A stretch of DNA of 64,000 nucleotides, taken from Gammaproteobacteria bacterium. Lineage in GTDB: Bacteria > Pseudomonadota > Gammaproteobacteria > Steroidobacterales > GCA-2729495. Below are positions 1-9,312 of the stretch, in pieces. The translations under genes and the position numbers were made by a program. The stretch spans positions 26,165-90,164 of the forward strand of contig JADZBS010000034.1 in the NCBI GenBank assembly GCA_020851975.1, in the 5' to 3' direction. The notes under the pieces are model-generated. The model was not told the DNA's origin and made no database searches. It saw only the letters and a list, made by a program, of their open reading frames with translations. How positions within the stretch are numbered: the stretch's first letter is position 1; each line of letters starts with the position of its first letter.

Positions 1-1108
1 GCTGCAGCGACAGGTCGTGCACGACGGCGTCGCCGAACTCCAGATAGTCGGCTGGCGTCAGCGCATGCAGGTCCTCGACACGCACCTGCACGTCGAGCAG
101 CGCACCATTGCGCGCCACGCCCAGCGCGATCTCCCGCCCGACACTGTCGTCCAGGACAGCTTCCAGCGGCACGAACTCCGTGACCGGTGCGCCTTGCAGT
201 CCGACCAGCACGTCGCCGACACGCAGTCGCCCGTCGGCCACACTGCCCGGTATCACCTGCTCGACGACCAGCATGCCGGTCTGCTCGGGAAACTGCCGGC
301 GTATTCCGGCCGCTGTCGCCTCCGGCAGGCCGAGCCGGCGCAGTTCATCGAAGGGCTTGTGAGCGAATACCGTGGCGAGCGTGCCGCGTGCGACCGGGCG
401 GCCGGCCTGCAGCAGGGCAAGTACGTGCGTCACGCGGTCCAGTGGCAGGAAGAAGCTCGTGGCTGCCTCGTTGCTGCCGCCGGCATTCAGCGCCACGACG
501 CGCCCGTCGATGTCGATCACGGGCGAGCCGGACGATCCACCCGAGGTGCCGGATGCGGCCTGCAGGTAGAAGGTGTTGAAATCGTTGTAGTTGCCGCGTC
601 CGTAATCGGGTGCCGGACGCCGCAGACGCGCGATCGTGCCCGAAAGGATCGACAGCTGTTCGCCGGCATCGTTGCCGACCACGCGGATCTCGCGGCCGAG
701 CTGGGCACGCTTCGGGGCGAGTTCCAGCTCCGCCGGCTTCACGTAGCGCAGGCTCGAGGGGTCGTACCGGAAGAAGCCGAAGTCGTGCACCGGGTCGCGG
801 TACACCGGAGTCAGTTCGACCTCTTCCTGGTTGACGAACAGCGCCTCGGCGCGCACCGGGCCGGGTGAGACGACGTGGCGGTTGGTGAGGATCAGGCCGC
901 GGCGGGCATCGACCACGAAACCCGTGGCCTGCGTCGATTCGTTCCACTCGGTGTCGAACGCACGGGTCGCGTCGACCTTGATCGCCACCACGCCGGAGGC
1001 GATGTGCTGCAACGTGCGCCGCCAGGCGGCGGATGGCGCATCGCCCCCGTCGGCGGCCAGGGCCGGGGCGGCGAGCACGAGCACGGCCGCCGCCGCAATG
1101 CTGCGCAG
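1..1108 (-). CDS. Trypsin-like serine protease with PDZ-like C-terminal region, partial (runs off the window start)
   Basis: Minus-strand reading gives a secretion-signal-like N-terminus (LRSIAAAAVLVLAAPALAADGGD) and motifs LTNRHVV, DPVHDFGFF and GTSGGSSGSPVID (His/Asp/Ser triad), followed by PDZ-like GSVADGRLRVGDVLVGLQG. The frame is open at position 1, so it is missing from the ORF track. Start codon uncertain (no in-frame ATG). Confidence 0.75.
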   Translation of the reverse strand, partial: MRSIAAAAVLVLAAPALAADGGDAPSAAWRRTLQHIASGVVAIKVDATRAFDTEWNESTQATGFVVDARRGLILTNRHVVSPGPVRAEALFVNQEEVELTPVYRDPVHDFGFFRYDPSSLRYVKPAELELAPKRAQLGREIRVVGNDAGEQLSILSGTIARLRRPAPDYGRGNYNDFNTFYLQAASGTSGGSSGSPVIDIDGRVVALNAGGSNEAATSFFLPLDRVTHVLALLQAGRPVARGTLATVFAHKPFDELRRLGLPEATAAGIRRQFPEQTGMLVVEQVIPGSVADGRLRVGDVLVGLQGAPVTEFVPLEAVLDDSVGREIALGVARNGALLDVQVRVEDLHALTPADYLEFGDAVVHDLSLQ

Positions 1109-1136
1109 CGCTATGACCGTCTCCCCGATCGTGAAC

Positions 1137-2075
1137 TCACAGGGGTGGCGCCTGGCCGAAGGCCTTGCGATAGGCGGTCGCGATGGCCGGCGGCGTGAAG
1201 ACGTGGTTCTGCGTGCCCTGGTGGGCGATCTTCAGGGCACCGATCAGGGAGGCAAGCCGTCCAGTCTCCTCCCAGGCGAGCCCATGCATCAATCCGTACA
1301 GCAGGCCGGCGCGATAGGCGTCGCCGCAACCGGTCGGATCGGCGATGCGCTCGGCGCGCACCGGCGGAATGTCGTGGCGGCGACCACCGGCGAAAATGGT
1401 GGAGCCCTGCGCACCGCGCGTCACGATCAGGGCGCGCACCCCGGCGGCGATGCGCTCCTCCGACCAGCCGGTGCGCTCGCAGAGCAGGCGCCCCTCGTAG
1501 TCGTTGACGGTCACCCAGGCGGCCTGCCCGATGAAGTGGCGCAGGTCCTCGCCGTCGAACATCGGCAGGCCCTGGCCGGGGTCGAAGACGAAGGGAATGC
1601 CGAGAGCAGCGAATTGCGCTGCGTGCTCGATCATGCCCTGCCGGCCATCCGGGGAGATCATGCCCAGTGTCACGCCGGCGTCCGCCGGTACGCGGTTGAC
1701 GTGCGCCTGGTCCATCGCGCCGGGGTGGAAGGCCGTGATCTGGTTGTCGTCCAGGTCCGTGGTGATGAAGGCCTGGGCAGTCAGCGCCGCGGGCAGTTCC
1801 GTGATGAAGCGCTCGGCAAGCCCCAGCTCGCGCAGCCGCTCGCGGTAGCGACCGAAATCCCGGCCGACCGTCGCCATGATCAGCGACTCGCCGCCGAGCA
1901 ACCGCAGGTTGTAGGCGATGTTGCCGGCGCAGCCGCCGAGTTCCTGGCGCATGTCCGGCACCAGGAAGGCAACGTTCAGGATGTGGATCTGGTCGGGAAG
2001 GATGTGTTCCTTGAAACGACCACGAAATACCATGATGTTGTCGTAGGCCATGGAGCCGCAGATCAGCGCTGACAC
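1137..2075 (-). CDS. PfkB-family carbohydrate/nucleoside kinase (adenosine-kinase-like)
   Basis: 312-aa ORF with GGCAGNIAYNLRLLGG near the N-terminus and C-terminal signature RIADPTGCGDAYRAGLLYGL. Confidence 0.85.
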   Translation of the reverse strand: MSALICGSMAYDNIMVFRGRFKEHILPDQIHILNVAFLVPDMRQELGGCAGNIAYNLRLLGGESLIMATVGRDFGRYRERLRELGLAERFITELPAALTAQAFITTDLDDNQITAFHPGAMDQAHVNRVPADAGVTLGMISPDGRQGMIEHAAQFAALGIPFVFDPGQGLPMFDGEDLRHFIGQAAWVTVNDYEGRLLCERTGWSEERIAAGVRALIVTRGAQGSTIFAGGRRHDIPPVRAERIADPTGCGDAYRAGLLYGLMHGLAWEETGRLASLIGALKIAHQGTQNHVFTPPAIATAYRKAFGQAPPL

Positions 2076-2095
2076 CCGGTTTCCTCCTCGGTGGT

Positions 2096-3577
2096 TCAGG
2101 ACGCGCCGGCGGGCGACTTGCGCCGCTGCCAGGTGAGGTCGAGATCCCGCGCGGCACGCACGTCGTCGAGGCGGCGCACGGGGGTGGTGAGCGGTGCCGC
2201 CTTGACAGCCGCCGGATCACTGCGAGCCTGGTCGCGTATGGCGACGAGCGCCGCCGCGAAGCCGTCGAGCACCTCGCAGCTCTCGGTCTCCGTCGGCTCG
2301 ATCAGGAGGCACTCGGGCACCAGCAGCGGGAAATAGGTGGTCGGTGCGTGGTAGCCGCGGTCGAGCAGCGCCTTGGCAAAGTCCATCGCGGTGACGCCCG
2401 TATCGCGCGCGATGGCCTTCAGCGAGACGATGAACTCATGGCTCGCGCGTCGCTCGGGGTAGGCCACGTCGAACCCGGCCTGCCGCAGCTTCGTCATCAG
2501 GTAGTTGGCGTTGAGCACCGCGTAGTCCGCCACCCGACGCATGCCCGGCGCCCCGAGCATGCGCATGTAGACGTAGGCGCGCAGCAGGACGCCGGCGTTG
2601 CCCATGAATGCCGACAGCCGGCCGATGCTCTGCGGGCGTTCCCGCTCCGTCAGCCAGACGTAGCGGCCATCGCGCTCGCCGACGATCGGGACCGGCAGGA
2701 AGGGATCGAGCCGCTGGTTCACGGCGACGATGCCGGCACCCGGCCCGCCCCCGCCATGCGGCGTGGAGAAGGTCTTGTGCAGGTTGAGGTGCACGACGTC
2801 GAAGCCCATGGTCGCCGGCCGGGCCCGGCCGAGGATGGCGTTCATGTTGGCGCCGTCGTAGTAGAGCAGTCCCCCGGCCGCGTGCACGATTCCGGCAACC
2901 TCCGCGATGCGCCGCTCGAAGACTCCCAGGGTCGAGGGGTTGGTCAGCATGATGCCGGCGGTGTCGGGCCCCACCGCCTGGCGCAGTGCGTCGAGGTCGA
3001 TGTCACCGCAGGGCCCGGTGGGGACCTCACGCACGTCGTAGCCGCACATCGTGGCGGTGGCCGGGTTGGTACCGTGGGCGGCATCCGGAACGATGATGAC
3101 GCGGCGGGCGTGATCGCCCCGGGCAGCGTGATAGGCGCGGATCATGGCCACGCCGGCGAACTCACCCTGCGCTCCGGCCATCGGCGTCAGCGACACGCCC
3201 TGCATCCCGGTCACGGCCTTGAGCATCTCCTGCAACTCGAAGAGGCACTCGAGGAACCCCTGGCCGTGCCCGACGGCACCGAGCGGGTGGCGCGCGAGGA
3301 AGCCGGGCAGCATCGCCAGGCTGTTCGCCGCGCGCGGGTTGTATTTCATGGTGCAGGAGCCGAGCGGGTAGAAGTGCGTGTCGATCGAGAAATTGAGCTG
3401 CGACAGCCGCGTGAAGTGGCGTACCGCATCGAGCTCTGAAACCTCGGGCAGGAGCGGGGGCGAGCGGCGCAGCAGTTCCTGCGGCAGGCTCGCGGTATCG
3501 GCGCAGTGCGCCGGTGCGTGGGACGGTGCACGCCGGCCCGGCCGGGAGTGCTCGAAGACCACCGGTTCCCGGTTCAT
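2096..3577 (-). CDS. gcvPB: Glycine dehydrogenase (decarboxylating) subunit 2 (P-protein beta)
   Basis: [20 protein letters not shown] start; PLP-lysine region [18 protein letters not shown]; start overlaps the upstream gcvPA stop (ATGA). Confidence 0.93.
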   Translation of the reverse strand: MNREPVVFEHSRPGRRAPSHAPAHCADTASLPQELLRRSPPLLPEVSELDAVRHFTRLSQLNFSIDTHFYPLGSCTMKYNPRAANSLAMLPGFLARHPLGAVGHGQGFLECLFELQEMLKAVTGMQGVSLTPMAGAQGEFAGVAMIRAYHAARGDHARRVIIVPDAAHGTNPATATMCGYDVREVPTGPCGDIDLDALRQAVGPDTAGIMLTNPSTLGVFERRIAEVAGIVHAAGGLLYYDGANMNAILGRARPATMGFDVVHLNLHKTFSTPHGGGGPGAGIVAVNQRLDPFLPVPIVGERDGRYVWLTERERPQSIGRLSAFMGNAGVLLRAYVYMRMLGAPGMRRVADYAVLNANYLMTKLRQAGFDVAYPERRASHEFIVSLKAIARDTGVTAMDFAKALLDRGYHAPTTYFPLLVPECLLIEPTETESCEVLDGFAAALVAIRDQARSDPAAVKAAPLTTPVRRLDDVRAARDLDLTWQRRKSPAGAS

Positions 3578-4935
3578 GCCCGCCTCCCGGCGAGCGCCTC
3601 GCCGAGCGCCTGCACGTAGCACTCGATGTCCTCAGCCGTGCGCATCTCGGTGGCGCACACGAGCAGGCCAGGCCCGATCTCGGGGTAGTCGGCGGCAAGG
3701 TCGAAACCACCCAGGATCCCGCGTGCCGACAGCGCCTGGAGCAACGGTGCCACGGGCCGGTCGAAGCGCAGCACGGCTTCGTGACAGAACGGTTCGAAGG
3801 CGAGCGACACGCCCGGAAGGCGCGTGAGCGCCGCCACCAGGTCACGCGTGTTGGCATGGCACTGCGCCGCCACCCGTCGCAGGCCCTCGGCACCGAGCAG
3901 CGTCATGAAGATCGTCGCAGCGGTGACCATCAGCCCCTGGTTGGTGCAGATGTTGGAAGTTGCCCGCGAGCGACGGATGTGCTGTTCGCGTGCCTGCAGC
4001 GTAAGCGTGTAGCCGGGGCGCCCGTCGAGGTCGAGCGTGCGTCCGACGATGCGTCCCGGCATCTGCCGCACCAGAGCCTCGCGGCAGGTGAGGTAGCCGA
4101 AATACGGCCCGCCGGAGGCCAGCGGAATGCCGAGCGGCTGGCCCTCGCCGCAGGCGATGTCGGCGCCGGCCTGGCCCCACTCGCCAGGCGGCCGCAGCAA
4201 CGCCAGCCACAACGGGTTGCATACGCCGATCACCAGGAGGTTGCCCGCATGAGCCCAGTCGGTGAGTGCGTCGACGGCCTCCGGCACACCGAGGAACCCC
4301 GGCTGCTGGATCGCGAGGGCGGCGAAATCCTGTCCGGTCATCGCCTGCAGGGCTGCCAGCGAGGTTCGGCCGGCCTCGACGGGCAGTTCGACCAGTTCGA
4401 TTCCCTGGCCGGACAGCATCGTGCGCGCCACCGCCCGATACACGGGGGTGAGCGCGCGCGTGGTGAGGACACGGCGCGAGCGGGACTTGCGGTTGGCCCG
4501 CACCGCCATCAGGCAGGCCTCGGCGAATGCCGTGGCACCGTCGTAGAGCGAAGCGTTGGAAACGTCGAGCCCGGTAAGCCCCGCCATCATCGACTGGAAC
4601 TCGTAGATGATCTGCAGGGTGCCCTGGCTCGCCTCGGCCTGATACGGCGTGTAGGCGCTGTAGAACTCCCCGCGTGTGGCCAGCGCCCAGACCGCAGCCG
4701 GGATGTGGTGTTCGTAGGCGCCGGCGCCGAGGAAGCACAGCGGCCCCCCGTCCTGCCCGGCACGCGCGAGCATCAGCCGCGTGATCTCGGGCTCGGTCAG
4801 GCCCGGCCCGATCGGCAGCGCATCGTCGAGGGCCAGGTCCGCGGGGATCTCGTCGAAGAGTTCGTCGATGCTGCCGGCGCCGATCGTCGCGAGCATGCCG
4901 GCAACGTCCTGCGGTGTGTGCGGGATGAACGGCAC
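3574..4935 (-). CDS. gcvPA: Glycine dehydrogenase (decarboxylating) subunit 1 (P-protein alpha)
   Basis: [32 protein letters not shown]-terminus (GTG start preferred over the longer ORF); [15 protein letters not shown]; typical GcvPA length. Confidence 0.92.
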   Translation of the reverse strand: MPFIPHTPQDVAGMLATIGAGSIDELFDEIPADLALDDALPIGPGLTEPEITRLMLARAGQDGGPLCFLGAGAYEHHIPAAVWALATRGEFYSAYTPYQAEASQGTLQIIYEFQSMMAGLTGLDVSNASLYDGATAFAEACLMAVRANRKSRSRRVLTTRALTPVYRAVARTMLSGQGIELVELPVEAGRTSLAALQAMTGQDFAALAIQQPGFLGVPEAVDALTDWAHAGNLLVIGVCNPLWLALLRPPGEWGQAGADIACGEGQPLGIPLASGGPYFGYLTCREALVRQMPGRIVGRTLDLDGRPGYTLTLQAREQHIRRSRATSNICTNQGLMVTAATIFMTLLGAEGLRRVAAQCHANTRDLVAALTRLPGVSLAFEPFCHEAVLRFDRPVAPLLQALSARGILGGFDLAADYPEIGPGLLVCATEMRTAEDIECYVQALGEALAGRRA

Positions 4936-4945
4936 GGAATTGTCC

Positions 4946-5335
4946 TCAGCCAGCGCCGTCCACGAGCCGCTGGTAGGCCGCGGCATCGAGCAGACCGGCC
5001 ACGGCGCCAGAGTCGGGCTGTACCCGGAACAGCCAGCCGGCGCCGTACGGGTCGGTGTTGACCAGCCCTGGCTCGCTGCCGAGCGCTTCGTTGACGGCCA
5101 TCACCGTGCCGGCCACGGGCGCATAGACGTCGGAAGCCGCCTTGACGGACTCGACCACGGCACAGTTTTCGCCGCTGCCGAAGCTGCGTCCTGTCTCCGG
5201 AAGCTCGACGAATACCAGCTCCCCGAGCTGCTGCTGGGCGTGATCCGTGATGCCGACCACGGCCGTGCCGTCGGCTTCGCTGCGCACCCACTCGTGGTCC
5301 TTGGTGTACTTCCTGTCTCCCGGGACCTTGCTCAT
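4946..5335 (-). CDS. gcvH: Glycine cleavage system H protein
   Basis: 129 aa; KYTKDHEWV and lipoyl-lysine region [17 protein letters not shown]. Confidence 0.96.
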   Translation of the reverse strand: MSKVPGDRKYTKDHEWVRSEADGTAVVGITDHAQQQLGELVFVELPETGRSFGSGENCAVVESVKAASDVYAPVAGTVMAVNEALGSEPGLVNTDPYGAGWLFRVQPDSGAVAGLLDAAAYQRLVDGAG

Positions 5336-5362
5336 GTGACTTCTCCTCCGCTCGTACGAGTC

Positions 5363-6463
5363 TCAGCTTGCGTCTGCGATCAGTGCACGCCCCTGCCGGG
5401 CGAAGGGCGGGCGCACCAGCCGTGCCGGTCGCAGCACGCCCCTGATCTCGACCTGGCAGTCGCCCGCCGCATCTGCCGGTACGCGGGCGAACGCCACCGA
5501 ACGGTTCAGGGTCGGCGCGAAACCGCCGCTGGTGATGATGCCCTCGCCGGCGCCGGTGATCACGCGCTGATCGCGCCGCATGACACCACGCTCCTCAAGC
5601 ACCAGGCCGGCGAGGCGTTGCGCGGGCCCTGCGGCGCGTTCGCGCTCGAGCGCCTCGCGGCCGATGAAATCGCGTGCCGCGGGTTCCCAGGCTACCGTCC
5701 AGCCGAGACCCGAGACCAGCGGCGAGTGCTCCTCGTCCATGTCCTGGCCGTAGAGGTTCATGCCGGCCTCGAGCCGCAACGTATCGCGCGCCCCCAGGCC
5801 GCAGGGCGCCACACCGGCAGCCATCAGCCGATCCCACCATGCTGCCGCCTCGCCGGCCGCGACCATGAGTTCGAAGCCGTCCTCACCCGTGTAGCCCGTG
5901 CGGGCGACGAACACGGTGGCATCCTCGATGGCGTGGAACGGTCGCAGGGCGGGTGCCGCTGCGCGCAGCGCAACGGGCAGCAGCGGAGCGGCGAGTTCGA
6001 CCGCCGCCGGGCCCTGGACCGCGAGCATCGCCAGATCATTGCGAGGCTCGAGCGAGACGGCGCGGCCCGTGGCCGCTGTCGCGAACCAGTGCAGATCCTT
6101 GTCCCGGGTGGCTGCATTCACGACCAGGCGGTAGGGGGCTGGTGCATCCACCGGCCGTCGGTACACGATCAGGTCATCGACGACCCCGCCGCGCTCGTTC
6201 AGCATGCAGGTGTACAGCGCCTGGCCCGGTGCCAGCCGCGCGACATCGTTGGCCAGCAGGTGGCGCAGGTAGTCCGTCGCTCCGGCGCCACGGACATCGA
6301 CCACCGCCATGTGGGAAACGTCAAACAGGCCGGCGCGGCGACGCACGGCGTGATGCTCCTCGATCTGCCCACCGTAGTGCAGCGGCATGTCCCAGCCGCC
6401 GAAGGGCACCATGTGGGCGCCGGCAGCCAGATGGCAATCGTAGAGGGGCGTGCGCTGATTCAT
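5363..6463 (-). CDS. gcvT: Glycine cleavage system T protein (aminomethyltransferase)
   Basis: 366 aa; TPLYDCHLAAGAHMVPFGGWDMPLHYG, GLFDVSHM, GYTGEDGFE, LGARDTLRLEAGMNLYGQDMDE. Confidence 0.96.
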   Translation of the reverse strand: MNQRTPLYDCHLAAGAHMVPFGGWDMPLHYGGQIEEHHAVRRRAGLFDVSHMAVVDVRGAGATDYLRHLLANDVARLAPGQALYTCMLNERGGVVDDLIVYRRPVDAPAPYRLVVNAATRDKDLHWFATAATGRAVSLEPRNDLAMLAVQGPAAVELAAPLLPVALRAAAPALRPFHAIEDATVFVARTGYTGEDGFELMVAAGEAAAWWDRLMAAGVAPCGLGARDTLRLEAGMNLYGQDMDEEHSPLVSGLGWTVAWEPAARDFIGREALERERAAGPAQRLAGLVLEERGVMRRDQRVITGAGEGIITSGGFAPTLNRSVAFARVPADAAGDCQVEIRGVLRPARLVRPPFARQGRALIADAS

Positions 6464-6494
6464 GGCGATGAGGGGCTCGTGCGATCAGACAACG

Positions 6495-6524
6495 AAAAAA
6501 GGCGGCAGGACAACGCCTGCCGCC
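6495..6524 (-). terminator. Rho-independent terminator / expression platform of the glycine riboswitch
   Basis: Minus strand reads GGCGGCAGG-cgttgt-CCTGCCGCC-TTTTTT: perfect 9-bp stem followed by a U tract, between the second aptamer and gcvT. Confidence 0.85.
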
Positions 6525-6708
6525 CCTCTGTCCTGAAACCTGAGAGATCGGGTGCAGCGCCACTGGTGCCACACCGCTCCCCTTCGGTGGGCCGGCATGC
6601 CGGCCTCTCTCCAGAGCCAATCCGCGACCGCAGTCCTTCTGCCTGAGCGTTTCCGGGCGGGTTGCGCCTTCGGCGGCCGGTTCGCACCGGCTCTCTCCCG
6701 CGATCGCG
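6525..6708 (-). promoter_or_regulatory. Tandem (two-aptamer) glycine riboswitch
   Basis: Minus strand contains two glycine-aptamer signatures: CGCGATCGCGGGAGAG...GCCGAAGGCGCAA...CGCTCAGGCAGAAGGACTGCGGTCGCG, then CTCTGGAGAG...CACCGAAGGGGAGCG...TCTCAGGTTTCAGGACAGAG. P1 of aptamer 1 (CGCGATCGC/GCGGTCGCG) pairs over 9 bp with one wobble. Immediately upstream of gcvT. Confidence 0.95.
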
Positions 6709-6775
6709 TGTGATCAGGGCGCCTATAGTACGTCAGGAACCCGGCTACGGTCACCGGGTCGCCTGCGTGACCCTC

Positions 6776-7744
6776 TCAGGCGGCCCGCAGCTCCGCCGCT
6801 GTGCCGAAGGATTCGCGCGCACGCTGCACGCGCACGGCGATGTCCGCCTCCTCCGGCAGCGCGAGCGCCCGTTCGGCCCGGTGGCGGAGCCCGGCGCGGT
6901 TGCAGATCTGGATGTTCAGTCCTGGCCGGGCGTTCAGCTCGAGGATGAGCGGGCCGTACTGGCGGTCGAGGACGATGTCGACGCCGACGTAGCCGAGACC
7001 CGTCAGTTCGTAGCAGCGCGCGGCCAGCGTCAGGAGGTAATCCCAGCGGGGAATCGCCAGCCCGGCGATCGGCGTGCCGGTATCCGGGTGCTCGCCGGCG
7101 CTCTCGTTGCCGAGCACGCCGAAGGTGGTGACGCCGGAGGCGATGTCCAATCCGGCCCCGACCGCGCCCTGGTGCAGATTGGCCTTGCCGCGTGAACGGC
7201 GCGTGGGCAGGCGGATCATGGCCATGATCGGGTAGCCACGCAGCACGATGACGCGGATGTCCGGCACGCCCTGGAAGCACAGGTCCGAGAAGATCGGGTC
7301 CACCTTGATGCAGTACTCGAGCAGCGCCACGTCGCGGTGGCCGCCCAGGCTGAACTGCCCGGCGAGGATGTTGGAGAGGTGAAAGCCGATCGCCGCTTCG
7401 TTGACCAGGCTGCCGTCGACCAGCCGGTAGACGTCCGGCGTGCGCGGGCTGCGCCCGGCCACCACCATGATGCCGTCGCCGCCGGAACCGTGGGCGGGCT
7501 TGATGGCAAAGTCCTGCGTGCTGCCGACGAGCGTGGCCAGCTCGCCGATGTCGTGCTCGGTACGGATCACGCCGTAGAGCTGCGGCACGGCGATGCCGGC
7601 GGCGATCGCCAGCTCCTTGGTACGCAGCTTGTCGTCCACCAGCGGGTAAAGACGCCGTGGGTTCAGGCGCATGATGTAGTCGGTGTTGCGCTCGTTCATG
7701 CCGAGCACGCCGCGTTTGCGCAGGGCGCGGATCCAGGTGAGCAT
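6776..7744 (-). CDS. RimK-type alpha-L-glutamate ligase-like ATP-grasp protein
   Basis: MLTWIRALRKRGVLGMNERNTDYIMRLNPRRLYPLVDDKLRTKELA; ATP-grasp motifs (FAIKPAHGSGGDGIMVV, YVGVDIVLDRQYGPLILELNARPGLNIQICN). ATGA overlap with the upstream gene. Confidence 0.88.
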   Translation of the reverse strand: MLTWIRALRKRGVLGMNERNTDYIMRLNPRRLYPLVDDKLRTKELAIAAGIAVPQLYGVIRTEHDIGELATLVGSTQDFAIKPAHGSGGDGIMVVAGRSPRTPDVYRLVDGSLVNEAAIGFHLSNILAGQFSLGGHRDVALLEYCIKVDPIFSDLCFQGVPDIRVIVLRGYPIMAMIRLPTRRSRGKANLHQGAVGAGLDIASGVTTFGVLGNESAGEHPDTGTPIAGLAIPRWDYLLTLAARCYELTGLGYVGVDIVLDRQYGPLILELNARPGLNIQICNRAGLRHRAERALALPEEADIAVRVQRARESFGTAAELRAA

Positions 7745-9267
7745 CAGGCGTCGCCCCGCAATTCGCGAAAGCGCAGGAGTTCGGTCAGCCGGTAGCCGGT
7801 GTAGCGGCCGAGCAGCAGTGTGGCGGCGAGCGCCACCAGCAGCAGTTCGGGAAAGACGAACACCAGGTGTTCGACGAGCGCCAGCCCCATGATCAGGTAG
7901 CAGGTGGCAGCCACCAGCAGGCTGCCCAGGCCCTGCTTGATGGCGTCGCCCGGCCCGCGCTCCTCCCAGACAATCGACATCCGCTCGATGGTCATGGTCA
8001 TGATGACCATCGGGAACAGGCCCACGGACAGCCCGATCTCGAAACCCAGCCGGTGGCTGAGCAGGCTCACCAGGACCATCAGCAACACGACGATCGTCAG
8101 CACCGCGGCCAGGCGCGGCACCAGCAGCAGGCGCAGTTTCTCCATGTAGAAGCGGATCGACAGGCCGATGAAGACCAGCACCGAGAACAGCAGCACGCCC
8201 CACAGCAACTGGGTTTCGCGGAAGGCCAGCGCGATCAGCACCGGCATGAACGTGCCGAAGGTCTGCACACCGATCACGTTGCGCAGGAGCACCACCAGCA
8301 ATGCCCCGACCGGCACCGCCAGCAGCACGCCATAGACCGCCTGGCTTTGTATGGGCAGCGCGAACAGCGAGAACTCCGCTACCCCGTCCTGATGCGCCTC
8401 GGCGCGCCGGCGCGCGACGATGATCGGGTCGGCGACGCTGCTGTGAATGGAGGTCGTGATGTCGACGTCATTGCCACCATCGACCTGGACCACCGGCTCC
8501 TCGCCCCGCCACCAGATCAGGAAATCGGCAGGCAGCCCCTCGTTGCCCGTGACAGGGTCGAAGTACAGCCAGCGCTCGCCGTCGTGGACCTCGAGCCACG
8601 GCTGCATCTCGGCGCTGCGCTCGCGTTCGGCCATGCGCACCCCATGCAGGAGGCGCGCCGGGATGCTCGCTGCGGCAAGCACGGTCATGGCGGTGCGGGC
8701 CCTGTCGACGGCGGCCGGGGCATCGCCGAGGAGCAGCTCGATGTCCTGGTCGCCGCCCGGCCGGGCCAGGCGTTTCAGCAGCTCGGCGGTGAACGAAGCC
8801 GGGTCCGCGGACTGGCCGCGAACGCGCTCGACCAGCATCTCCATCGCGGTATTGAACGGCTCGGCGAGCTTGGGCACCGGCGGGAACGGCGGCGTGGTGT
8901 CACTCTCCTGGCGCACCGGGTCCCGATACACGACCACGCGATAATAGAGTGCCTGCGGGCCCTCGGCATGGCGCACGGCCCACTGCACCTGGCGCCCGCC
9001 GCTCACGTAGGGCGTGGTGAAGCCGAAGCCGCGCGAGACGAAGTTCTCGTCGAGGATGGCGAACCCCGGGGTGAGGCCCGGGATGAAGAGGCTCGCCTTC
9101 ACCGGCCCCGGCGCGGCATCGAAGGCGAGCCTGACCTCCACGGTCCAGATCTGCGCCTGGGCATCCGGCCACACGGGATAGCCGAGGAAGCGCACCTTGT
9201 AGGCGAACAGCCCGAGCCCGAGGGCTGCGAGCACCGCCGCCAACATCACCACCTTGAACCTGGACAT
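7744..9267 (-). CDS. Inactive transglutaminase fused to seven TM helices (UUP1/7TM transglutaminase family)
   Basis: N-terminal TM anchor, periplasmic domain, degenerate transglutaminase core (SIPARLLHGV...MQPWLEVHDGERWLYFDPVTG) and a C-terminal multi-TM region with RNVIGVQTFGTFMPVLIALAFRETQLLWG. Confidence 0.85.
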   Translation of the reverse strand: MSRFKVVMLAAVLAALGLGLFAYKVRFLGYPVWPDAQAQIWTVEVRLAFDAAPGPVKASLFIPGLTPGFAILDENFVSRGFGFTTPYVSGGRQVQWAVRHAEGPQALYYRVVVYRDPVRQESDTTPPFPPVPKLAEPFNTAMEMLVERVRGQSADPASFTAELLKRLARPGGDQDIELLLGDAPAAVDRARTAMTVLAAASIPARLLHGVRMAERERSAEMQPWLEVHDGERWLYFDPVTGNEGLPADFLIWWRGEEPVVQVDGGNDVDITTSIHSSVADPIIVARRRAEAHQDGVAEFSLFALPIQSQAVYGVLLAVPVGALLVVLLRNVIGVQTFGTFMPVLIALAFRETQLLWGVLLFSVLVFIGLSIRFYMEKLRLLLVPRLAAVLTIVVLLMVLVSLLSHRLGFEIGLSVGLFPMVIMTMTIERMSIVWEERGPGDAIKQGLGSLLVAATCYLIMGLALVEHLVFVFPELLLVALAATLLLGRYTGYRLTELLRFRELRGDA

Positions 9268-9312
9268 GCCCCCATAGTCTGCCAGAGAGCGAAGGGGGCC
9301 ACGACCGCCGGA

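Noticed and set aside
9268-9312. Terminator between pepP and the 7TM transglutaminase gene
   Set aside because: No convincing hairpin with a T tract in the 45-bp gap, so no terminator was called.
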